13,949 nucleotides of DNA from Stramenopiles sp. TOSAG23-3 (Eukaryota > Sar). The notes under the pieces are model-generated. The model was not told the origin of the DNA and did no database searches. It worked only from the letters and a program-made list of their open reading frames with translations. Positions 7,891 to 13,949 of this stretch are shown one piece after another (the first letter of the stretch is position 1; each line of letters begins with the position of its first letter). Position numbers and translations under genes: made by a program. Where the stretch lies: assembly GCA_900128585.1 (NCBI GenBank), contig LT642598.1, positions 1-13,949 on the forward strand. Direction: 5' to 3'.

Positions 7891-8711
7891 AAAAGCGAAC
7901 GTGCGTGAATGGGATCGACGTGACCCACGCCCTTGAGTGGGGTCGTGGGGACTGCCCGTGCGGGAAAGCGTCCAAAATAACTTGGTTTTGCCCGTTTTGC
8001 CACACAACAATCGGTGTGCCGGAACACGTTACTGTTCCAAGTATTACGCTCCCAGTGGATACAGTTATCCTCCGACGGGACAAAAAGAACAAGAATACTG
8101 GGTCCCACGCGAAGGTGCTGGCGCCGGAAACGGTTCACATAGTTGACATCGCCACCGTTACGCCCGCGCACCGCCAGAAAAGGGCCAGGGTTAATGAATC
8201 GTTCCAACTCCCTGTGGCCGCTACCCCGGAGAACGCAGTGGTCCTTTTCCCGAGCAAGAAGTCTGTCCCACTCCCAGAGTTGGACAAGACGACGGCTGCA
8301 GCGCTTCAGTACCTAATAATTATTGACAGCACGTGGAACTCGACCCGAGCGATACTCGAGTCGGACACCTTGGTAAATTTCAAACATGTGAGGCTGGCCA
8401 ACGCGCCGGAGGAATCGAGGTTTTGGCGTGTCCCACCGAATGGGAAACACTTTTTGAGCACAATAGAAGCGATGGCCCAGGCCTATAAAGAACTTCCCGG
8501 GACGAGCGACGAGACGAAGGGAGAGTGCGGCCAGCTGATGTACTTTTTTGAAAACATGCTCCACGTCATTACTGAGAGGCGAAAGGAGCGGTACGGAGCA
8601 AACGTGCCGTTGGTATACGACAAAGATCAGAGAGAGGAGCACCGGAAGAAGTGGTACCCGAATGGTTCGAAAAAGAACCGAAGAAGACGGCCCAATACGA
8701 TCGATAAATGA
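7872..8711 (+). CDS. DTWD1: DTW-domain tRNA-uridine aminocarboxypropyltransferase, DTWD1 type
   Basis: A 279-residue protein of the TDD/DTW family (EC 2.5.1.25), which transfers the 3-amino-3-carboxypropyl group of S-adenosylmethionine to uridine in tRNA, making acp3U; in human, DTWD1 acts at position 20 of the D-loop. The order of motifs matches DTWD1: paired cysteines of a probable zinc site (CPC at 28-30 and CPFC at 40-43), DTVILRR and HAKVLAPE (62-86), the name-giving motif here as IIDSTWNST (150-158, that is D-S-T-W), and FLSTIEAMAQA (194-204). The C-terminus is strongly basic (KKNRRRRP), suggesting nuclear localization or RNA contact. Length is near that of human DTWD1 (about 300). The ATG at 7872 is chosen because only ten residues precede the conserved region; its context is weak (C at -3). 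The gene converges on the D-lactate dehydrogenase gene. Confidence 0.9.
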   Translation: MSATVVEKRTCVNGIDVTHALEWGRGDCPCGKASKITWFCPFCHTTIGVPEHVTVPSITLPVDTVILRRDKKNKNTGSHAKVLAPETVHIVDIATVTPAHRQKRARVNESFQLPVAATPENAVVLFPSKKSVPLPELDKTTAAALQYLIIIDSTWNSTRAILESDTLVNFKHVRLANAPEESRFWRVPPNGKHFLSTIEAMAQAYKELPGTSDETKGECGQLMYFFENMLHVITERRKERYGANVPLVYDKDQREEHRKKWYPNGSKKNRRRRPNTIDK

Positions 8712-8723
8712 ATGGTGTGGTAA

Positions 8724-8733
8724 TGTAAATAAA
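8724..8733 (+). terminator. Candidate polyadenylation signals TGTAA and AATAAA
   Basis: TGTAA (8724-8728; the green-algal type of signal) overlaps AATAAA (8728-8733) in the 49-base gap between two convergent stop codons, just 13 bases after the DTWD1 stop. Any cleavage downstream would put the 3' end of this mRNA inside or against the antisense D-lactate dehydrogenase gene. Confidence 0.4.
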
Positions 8734-8760
8734 ATAATGCTCTCGAATAATTCTTACGCA

Positions 8761-10659
8761 TTACTTAACACGAGGGTTTTTGTAACCGTAATTGTACCCA
8801 ACGCCCCCCACCCCTGGGTTCATCGTATTAGTAGGGTCCACCTGCCTCCACCGTTCCTGCGTTTCCCTGGGCGCATGGTACTCCGTCCCGTGGCCGTGCT
8901 CTGCTGGCAGCATGCCACCGCCACCTTCGATCTTTTTCTTAATTTCCATTTTGCAGTGATGAACGTCAACCCCATCCGCAAACGCAAGGTCTTCGTGCAC
9001 GACGTTGCAACCAAAATGCGAGTAGCGCATTCGCTTCAACGGCACGTGGTCGCCCTTCAAGTAATCGTAGCTCGGGCACGAGGCGTCGTTCTTGGCAAGG
9101 GCGTAGTCGATGGAAACACCCTGCGTGCCGTTTCCAACGCACCACGTCTTGAACGCCGGGGCAGCAGCGAACCGGAAGAAAGTCACCTTTCCCACGTCCG
9201 AAGCATCTTCGCAGGGGCACGCTACGACCTCCGGGTGCGATTCCATGAACGCGTTCAGCCGGTCTTCCGTTCGTTTCATGTTACCATTGCCGTACTCGCC
9301 CAGGGTCACGAGCAAGTGGTGGTCGTATTCTTTCCCCAGCGTTTGTATACTCGGGGGCAGAACCTCGGGAAGCACGTTGTTCACAGCGTACATAAGTCGG
9401 TCTGGGAGCGTGTCAAAAAAAGGGAGGGGAATCTTCTCCACCCAGAGTTTCAGGGCCCACATTTTGCTCAAGCGTTCCCCGATGCCCAGCTTGGAGATGG
9501 CGTGGCACAGCAGCCGGCCGGCGCCGTCGACGACGTCAAAACAGTCCCGGTCCATGTACTCGCACGAGATGGGCAGGTCGTCCGGGTTGTTCAGCAGAAC
9601 CTTATTTTTAAGCTCGTGGGCCTCTTCAATCGACGAGCAACTTATCCACAGCGTTCTTCTCCCGGACGGCTGGGGGAACGTGTCGTGCAACGTTGCCAGT
9701 ATCATGACCTTCCCCTCGCTACGGCACGGCTCGATGCCGCTCGTATCGGCGTTCCACCGTGAAATGTTTTTGTCCAAGCGACAGATGTGACGCCCGTACT
9801 CCTTCGCGTTGGATGCTGGGACCGCCCTTGCCGCCTTGCGGATGTCCTCGGGGGACAGCGTTTCGCTAGTTTCGAGGCGTTCGAGGAGCTCATCCTCCGT
9901 ACTTGCCGACGCAAAACCAATGGTGTCGACGACTTCGACCCGACCGTTGGCGTTGACCTTGGCGTAAACGGAGCGCTCCGTGTACGCCGGGCCTTTTCGC
10001 ATTTGCGTCCCGCCACTCCCGAACGCGACGCCGGCGGCAACCGAGGGGTTCAAAAACATGGACCCAAGAACAGAGTGCGACTCTCGGTTTATTTCGGCAG
10101 CGCGGGTAGATAGGTCGTAGATCCCTGCGCCCGCTAGGCAGAGCATTTGGTCGCCGATGGGCCGGATCGCCTTCAACCGGTTCATGTTGATCACGACGGT
10201 CGGCCTGTCGCACCGGTCACTCCGTGGGACGGAGCCTCCCGTCAACCCTGTATTCTTCCCTTGCGGGATTACAGCGACTTTCGCCTTGACGCATGCTCTC
10301 AAGCACTCGACAGCTTGCTTTAGCGTCCCCGGTTGAACAACAGCAAGCGCCTCCCCTTTTCCTAGTCTGGCACCGATCAACTCGGCCCTGACGCGTAAGT
10401 GAGGGACACCCACGATACCTGAAAGCTCTTGTGGAAGCGCTTCCTGTGATGTGGTTAACCCTTTCGAAGGGGAGCAGGAAGCGTTTGAGCTGGAGGCCGT
10501 CAAAAAGCTATCATCCAGGCCGCAAAACTGCGGAAACCCGCTTGTAAGGGCCCGGCCACTGGCATGCTTCTCCTGCTGCCTCCCAAGCGCATACCCCCCG
10601 GCAGCGCATAGCGCGGAGGAGAGGAAGGGCCTTTTCCAGAATACGGCGCGGACGAACAT
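8761..10659 (-). CDS. dld: FAD-dependent D-lactate dehydrogenase, bacterial Dld type, probable mitochondrial
   Basis: A 632-residue flavoprotein that oxidizes D-lactate to pyruvate and passes electrons to quinone in the Dld family (EC 1.1.5.12). Residues about 100-240 form the FAD-binding PCMH-type domain, with PQGKNTGLTGGSVP at 132-145 and EINRESHSVLGS before GSGGTQMRKGPAYTE, an order matching E. coli Dld. Residues about 300-620 correspond to the membrane-binding and cap domain of that family, ending in EHGHGTEYHAPRE and DPTNTMNPGVG. It is about 60 residues longer than the E. coli enzyme (571), mainly at the N-terminus, where MFVRAVFWKRPFLSSALC is basic and hydrophobic like a mitochondrial presequence. 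The ATG at 10659 is used, since the frame further upstream opens only with a non-ATG codon. This family differs from the yeast Dld1/plant D-LDH type, which suggests bacterial ancestry. No intron or break is seen. Confidence 0.93.
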   Translation of the reverse strand: MFVRAVFWKRPFLSSALCAAGGYALGRQQEKHASGRALTSGFPQFCGLDDSFLTASSSNASCSPSKGLTTSQEALPQELSGIVGVPHLRVRAELIGARLGKGEALAVVQPGTLKQAVECLRACVKAKVAVIPQGKNTGLTGGSVPRSDRCDRPTVVINMNRLKAIRPIGDQMLCLAGAGIYDLSTRAAEINRESHSVLGSMFLNPSVAAGVAFGSGGTQMRKGPAYTERSVYAKVNANGRVEVVDTIGFASASTEDELLERLETSETLSPEDIRKAARAVPASNAKEYGRHICRLDKNISRWNADTSGIEPCRSEGKVMILATLHDTFPQPSGRRTLWISCSSIEEAHELKNKVLLNNPDDLPISCEYMDRDCFDVVDGAGRLLCHAISKLGIGERLSKMWALKLWVEKIPLPFFDTLPDRLMYAVNNVLPEVLPPSIQTLGKEYDHHLLVTLGEYGNGNMKRTEDRLNAFMESHPEVVACPCEDASDVGKVTFFRFAAAPAFKTWCVGNGTQGVSIDYALAKNDASCPSYDYLKGDHVPLKRMRYSHFGCNVVHEDLAFADGVDVHHCKMEIKKKIEGGGGMLPAEHGHGTEYHAPRETQERWRQVDPTNTMNPGVGGVGYNYGYKNPRVK

Positions 10660-10697
10660 CGGGAGTTGCAAGCCGTCGCACAGATGGACTAACCCTA

Positions 10698-10715
10698 CCC
10701 CCCCCCCCCCCCCCC
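10698..10715. repeat. Homopolymer of 18 C (18 G in the D-lactate dehydrogenase leader)
   Basis: Eighteen consecutive C on the plus strand, ending 39 bases before the ATG of the minus-strand gene. On that gene's sense strand it is 18 G, flanked by TAGGGTTAG. If transcription starts at the TATA box near 10800, the G run lies in the 5' UTR. Such runs slip in replication, so length may vary between isolates or be an assembly estimate. Confidence 0.85.
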
Positions 10716-10796
10716 TGGGAATTTAGTGCAGGAAAAGGCTTGGCAATGCTTTCGGTACACCGTAAATACCCAGATATCGCGTATAGTTTAAATTGT

Positions 10797-10804
10797 CTTA
10801 TAAA
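10797..10804 (-). promoter_or_regulatory. Putative TATA box of the D-lactate dehydrogenase gene
   Basis: Read on the minus strand this is TTTATAAG, about 140 bases before the ATG at 10659. A start about 30 bases downstream gives a leader of about 110 nt containing the 18-G run. No ATGCAT follows, unlike three of the other promoters. Confidence 0.4.
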
Positions 10805-10882
10805 TAGCAGCTAGACGACTACGTCATACGGTTCTGTACCGATAGCAGGTCGAATAACCAATATCTTCTTCTTTGTGATCGA

Positions 10883-10963
10883 TCTTCTTCTCTTTTTTCT
10901 TCTTCTTCTTCTGCTCCTCCATCCTATCCTCCATCCTCCTCCTCCTTCTCCCTCTTTCTTCTT
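10883..10963. repeat. Long pyrimidine tract (TTC/TCC repeats), purine on the D-lactate dehydrogenase sense strand
   Basis: In 81 bases only four are purines (10913, 10921, 10926, 10933). Two uninterrupted stretches of 30 pyrimidines flank a CCATCCTATCC segment. It starts TTC-rich and becomes TCC-rich. For the minus-strand gene this is an upstream GAA/GGA tract, comparable to the tract before KBL. Confidence 0.85.
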
Positions 10964-11110
10964 AGCTTCACTTCCGTCCTTCACCAACATCATCTTCAAA
11001 TAATGCTCTGCCGGCCGGCCTTTCCTTTTCTTTATTATATTACTTTTTTTATATAACGGTTGTGTCTTGTATTTATCATCGTTCATTAAATACGAGGTAT
11101 AAAATTAATA

Positions 11111-11144
11111 AGGGAATACGATCACGAAGGAGCAGGTATTCCCT
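11111..11144. repeat. Inverted repeat with 9-bp arms
   Basis: AGGGAATAC (11111-11119) and its exact complement GTATTCCCT (11136-11144) are separated by 16 bases. It lies about 90 bases upstream of the receptor TATA box. It could be a dimeric factor-binding site or a hairpin; arms of this length also arise by chance in 14 kb. Confidence 0.5.
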
Positions 11145-11235
11145 AAAAAAAATAATATTATTATAATTAAAAAATTATTATTTTATTAAAATTCATTCTT
11201 TCTTCTATACGTACCACAATCACTTTCTTAAAAAA

Positions 11236-11246
11236 TATATATGCAT
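11236..11246 (+). promoter_or_regulatory. TATA box fused to ATGCAT, receptor promoter
   Basis: TATATATGCAT, with the TATA part directly merging into ATGCAT (11241-11246). A start 25-35 bases after the TATA box (about 11261-11271) would leave the ATG at 11263 at or before the cap site, favouring the ATG at 11344. Confidence 0.5.
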
Positions 11247-11311
11247 TTTACAAAAACAGAAAATGGGAGAATATTTTCAGTCTTCTACATTTCGCAAATA
11301 TAACGTCTTGA

Positions 11312-11341
11312 ATGTTCTGTCCTTTGTCCAAGTCAACTTAG
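11312..11341 (+). promoter_or_regulatory. Nine-codon uORF ending 2 bases before the receptor ATG
   Basis: ATG at 11312 opens nine codons ending in TAG at 11339-11341, two bases before the preferred main ATG at 11344. If 11344 is the true start, this uORF is placed for stop-and-restart control. If translation begins at 11263 it has no meaning. Confidence 0.35.
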
Positions 11342-11343
11342 CT

Positions 11344-13812
11344 ATGTCCTCCCACGCTGCGTTCCTTTGCCTTTTTGTATTTTGGTGCAGAGGTATGGTC
11401 GCATACGCCGGGGTCGTTTGCACAACAGACGCGTACTGTCAAAGCCAGTCTCCTCTGTCGTCTTGCAAGGACGGTTTTTGTACCAATCCGTATTCATCGG
11501 GTTGTTTTCCAGGGGCAAAGCGGGTGTGCAATTCGTTGGACACCAAGGGCAGTTCCGAGCGGGGCGAGTGTGTGCCGAATGAGCTTAAGTACCCGGAAGT
11601 GAGGCTCTTCCCTCACAACTGGGAGTCTGCCATGTTCCTTACCTGGACGGCGCAGATATACCTCAGCGAAGTGCTCCACGTGCCCGTCACCATTGAGACA
11701 GGGAGCCGACAGAAATTCTTTGAATTCTACTCCAAAGATAACGCATTTGATTACCCATCAGACGCGTACGATTTTGGCGCTTTGAAGACTGCTGTCACGT
11801 CGAATGGAGCGTGCCCGTCGGACTCCTCAGTGTCATGCGCTCATGGGATGCTGGAGATATGGCCTAGCGGGCAAATTTCTCCTATGGAAACGGCGTTTCA
11901 TCTAAAAGATGGGTATGCTGAGGGTATGCCGAATGGGGCATATGGAAAAATATCATGGTACACGTTTGAATCGCTGGTTGCTGCTGATCCGTCGTTGAAA
12001 TCGTTTTACGGATTTTTTGAGAAAGAAAAGATGGCGAGGACGTTCAAAAGACCGTTGTCTTTCTGGGAGTATTGCAAAAATGTGTCACTGTCGGCCAACT
12101 GCACGGACAGCGTAGCTTCTGGTCTGCCGAGCACTGCCGCCGAAAGCGCTTCATACTACCTAGCTGGAAAATACAAGGGACACTTCGTGGCAGATAACTG
12201 CACCGAATCTTCGAGCGATTGCGGGGGTTATTTTATCCAAGCCCCGTGTGACTGGGTCACGTGGGTAGACGCGCAGATAAAGTATTCTGGGGCGAACGGA
12301 ACGGCCATGCCGCTTAAAACAAAGGGGCCCCAAGAAGATGGGGGCTACAGCTACGGGCAAATGACGCAAGTCATAGAAGCGGCTGGTCAGAACGATGAAA
12401 ACGTACTGGTGTGGTGGTGGGAGCCAGAGGCCTTACTGGAACGCTACAAGTTGGAATCCAAGTGGCAGATGACATCCGTCATTTTGAAGGATTTCAGTCG
12501 AACGTGCCAGCAGAGTCGGCCATCCCGGAAGAAGACCTGCGGAACGAACTCGACCGCACGGGCCGGAACCAACTCGAACGGCGGATGCGACTGGCCCGTG
12601 GAGCTCTTGACGAAAGCTTTGTCTACGGGACTTAAAAACCAAGAGAAAAACACCGATAGTTTCGCGACGACACCTGCTCGCAGGTTCTTGAGCGGTTTTC
12701 GTGTCAGCACCGAGAAAGTCAGCGAAGTCCTTTTTAATTGGAGGTGGAGCTCAGACGGAACGTACCCAACGGCGCTGAGAGCCAGGAAAGAGGTGTGCAC
12801 GTGGCTCCAGGAGTTGAAGGGGGACTTTGCAAAGTTTGTACCAGAAGGGTACCCAAAGAACATTGAGAATGTGCCGATTCCGAACGGGTTTATTGCCATC
12901 ATTGTTCTTAACTGCATTGGCATCGCGCTCTGCCTCTTTATCGCCTTTTTGCTATGGGGTCGAAGGGCAGAGTTCAAGTCGTCCCAGCCTGAATTTTTGG
13001 TAATCGCTCTGGTTGGGGCTAGCTTCTTCTACATTTTTGGGATTCTTCGGGCCAGCAAGCCGACCAATGTGGGGTGCGCGGCAGAAGTATGGTTTGCTAA
13101 CCTTGGATGGAGTCTATTTTTGGTCACCCTGTTGCTGAAGGAGTTGCGAGTGCGAGAGCTGTACCGGGCGGCAGAGAAATTCAAAAAGTCGCGGCTGAGC
13201 GTGAAGATGGTGCGCAAGCTCCTGGCATTCTGGATGTTTTTTTCCACGTTTCTGTTGTCCCTTCTGTCCACGCTGGTGCACCCCAGCGAGGCAGTGCTGG
13301 AGTACATACCGTCAAGCGCCGACGCCCACAAATTGCTGAAATATGAACTCTGCTCCACGCGGCAGCATGCATCAACGGGTTGGAACACAGTCAGTTTTAT
13401 TCTGAATTCGATGGTAATCCTTGCTGGCGTTATCCTTGCCATCCAAACGAAAACAATCGACAGCAGGTTCAGTGAAAGCCGGGTAATCGCTGCCATCATG
13501 TACAACACGTTCGTCACCTCTCTGTTTGTGGCGGGCATATATGTGGTTGCTGGAAGTTCCCAGGAAGCCGGGGCAAAGTACACCACCCAGTTCCCGCACG
13601 TTCTTACCATGGCCGAAGCGATCTGCATCAACTTTGGCACAAGCATAAACGTTGCCCTCCTTTTTGTACCAAAGCTGCTTCGGCTGGCCCCAGAAATGGT
13701 CCATGATTTGGAGAAAATTATCGGAACAGTCAACTCGCCGGCGAAGAGCCACGCAAAGGCAGAGCCAAGCCCGGCGCTGGAGAGCGAGGCAGAGGACGGC
13801 GAAGACGCGTGA
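11344..13812 (+). CDS. Seven-helix class C GPCR-like receptor with a glycine-betaine-type (type II) periplasmic-binding-protein ectodomain
   Basis: An 822-residue receptor. Residues 1-22 form a good signal peptide, followed by a cysteine-rich stretch (24-76). Residues about 84-500 resemble the OpuAC-type substrate-binding proteins of glycine betaine/choline ABC transporters. Landmarks are VRLFPHNWESAMFLTWTAQI (86-105), LEIWPSGQ (170-177), SWYTFESLVAADPSLKSFYG (204-223) and VLVWWWEPEALLERYKL (354-370), a pattern comparable to the Trp-rich ligand-box segments of that family. Potential N-glycosylation sites include NVS, NCT and NGT. Seven helices follow (about 515-539, 551-569, 578-598, 624-644, 679-700, 714-736, 754-776). 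Class C hallmarks are present: Cys578 at the top of helix 3 with KELRVREL after it, Cys670 in the second extracellular loop, and FVPKLLRL in helix 7. The tail is short and acidic. Typical class C receptors carry a type I (LIVBP-like) Venus flytrap instead. An in-frame ATG at 11263 has strong context but would put 27 residues before the signal peptide. Ligand and G-protein coupling are not known. Confidence 0.82.
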   Translation: MSSHAAFLCLFVFWCRGMVAYAGVVCTTDAYCQSQSPLSSCKDGFCTNPYSSGCFPGAKRVCNSLDTKGSSERGECVPNELKYPEVRLFPHNWESAMFLTWTAQIYLSEVLHVPVTIETGSRQKFFEFYSKDNAFDYPSDAYDFGALKTAVTSNGACPSDSSVSCAHGMLEIWPSGQISPMETAFHLKDGYAEGMPNGAYGKISWYTFESLVAADPSLKSFYGFFEKEKMARTFKRPLSFWEYCKNVSLSANCTDSVASGLPSTAAESASYYLAGKYKGHFVADNCTESSSDCGGYFIQAPCDWVTWVDAQIKYSGANGTAMPLKTKGPQEDGGYSYGQMTQVIEAAGQNDENVLVWWWEPEALLERYKLESKWQMTSVILKDFSRTCQQSRPSRKKTCGTNSTARAGTNSNGGCDWPVELLTKALSTGLKNQEKNTDSFATTPARRFLSGFRVSTEKVSEVLFNWRWSSDGTYPTALRARKEVCTWLQELKGDFAKFVPEGYPKNIENVPIPNGFIAIIVLNCIGIALCLFIAFLLWGRRAEFKSSQPEFLVIALVGASFFYIFGILRASKPTNVGCAAEVWFANLGWSLFLVTLLLKELRVRELYRAAEKFKKSRLSVKMVRKLLAFWMFFSTFLLSLLSTLVHPSEAVLEYIPSSADAHKLLKYELCSTRQHASTGWNTVSFILNSMVILAGVILAIQTKTIDSRFSESRVIAAIMYNTFVTSLFVAGIYVVAGSSQEAGAKYTTQFPHVLTMAEAICINFGTSINVALLFVPKLLRLAPEMVHDLEKIIGTVNSPAKSHAKAEPSPALESEAEDGEDA

Positions 13813-13949
13813 GAAAGAAACATTGGGTTAGTAAGTGAAATCACTGAATTATTGAGTATATATAATTTGTAAACTAAAAATCAAATTAAAAGATAAAAAA
13901 TCGAGATAGGATTAGGGTTGGATTTGAAGTATTGGATTTAAAATGAGAG
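13813..13949. other. 3' flank of the receptor gene
   Basis: AT-rich DNA immediately after the stop at 13810-13812. TGTAA at 13868-13872 is a possible poly(A) signal, and TTAGGGTT occurs once near 13912-13919. No start of another gene is visible before the window ends. Confidence 0.6.

Larger units (their letters stand above)
10660..11343. other. Divergent promoter region between D-lactate dehydrogenase and the receptor
   Basis: About 680 bases with no coding frame. In order: an 18-base C run, a TATA-like box for the minus-strand gene, a long pyrimidine tract (10883-10963), a 9-bp inverted repeat (11111-11144), a very AT-rich block (about 11145-11200) and the TATA/ATGCAT element of the receptor gene. 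Confidence 0.75.

Noticed and set aside
8548-9762. 404-codon plus-strand frame crossing DTWD1 and D-lactate dehydrogenase
   Set aside because: Mostly antisense to a well-supported flavoprotein gene and begins inside DTWD1 in another frame. Long shadow frames are expected in GC-rich coding DNA, and the translation has no recognisable domain.
10660-10671. Four-codon extension of D-lactate dehydrogenase to a TTG at 10671
   Set aside because: Non-ATG start; the ATG at 10659 directly begins a presequence-like N-terminus.
4710-11177. Fifteen-base match TAATTTTTTAATTAT (4710-4724) repeated inverted at 11163-11177, each about 75 bases upstream of an ATGCAT element
   Set aside because: Striking spacing, but made only of A and T in very AT-rich spacers, where matches of this length are not unusual; not strong enough to call a shared element.
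7822-13919. TAGGGTT-containing sites near 7822, 10689 and 13912 as telomeric repeats
   Set aside because: Single dispersed copies, not tandem arrays; their number is near chance for a 7-mer in 14 kb on both strands.
1-13949. Giant-virus origin of the segment, suggested by intronless genes and AT-rich promoters
   Set aside because: Mitochondrial-type presequences, a class C receptor, a ciliary-type protein and a tRNA modifier without any viral hallmark gene fit a nuclear genome better.

Overview
The window looks like nuclear DNA of a single-celled eukaryote, probably a protist or alga with few introns. Six genes are each readable as one uninterrupted reading frame. Two products carry N-termini that look like mitochondrial presequences, one is a seven-helix class C receptor, and one has an MSP/ASH-type beta domain of the kind common in ciliary and centrosomal proteins. 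Coding DNA is visibly GC-rich and the spacers are strongly AT-rich with TATA-like boxes, so gene borders are easy to see. I cannot place the organism more precisely from sequence alone.

Layout, left to right: an AT-rich spacer (1-703); a 641-codon gene for a putative cilium-type protein with an MSP/ASH-like domain (704-2629, +); a spacer with a 71-nt pure purine tract (2630-3259); mitochondrial 2-amino-3-ketobutyrate CoA ligase (3260-4513, +); a spacer (4514-4972); an unusual Hsp70 with no helical lid and a C-terminal membrane helix instead (4973-6823, +); a gene-free kilobase (6824-7871); a DTWD1-type tRNA-uridine aminocarboxypropyltransferase (7872-8711, +); convergent to it after 49 bp, a bacterial-type FAD D-lactate dehydrogenase (8761-10659, -); a divergent promoter region with an 18-C run and a long pyrimidine tract (10660-11343); and a 7TM receptor whose ectodomain resembles a bacterial glycine-betaine-type substrate-binding protein (11344-13812, +).

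The genes do not form an operon-like pathway. KBL and D-lactate dehydrogenase are both mitochondrial candidates that touch threonine/methylglyoxal metabolism, but that link is only inference. The two most unusual proteins are the binding-protein/class C receptor chimera and the tail-anchored, lidless Hsp70. Three of the six genes (KBL, Hsp70, receptor) share a TATA box running directly into ATGCAT, which may be a core promoter signature of this genome and helps to choose start codons.
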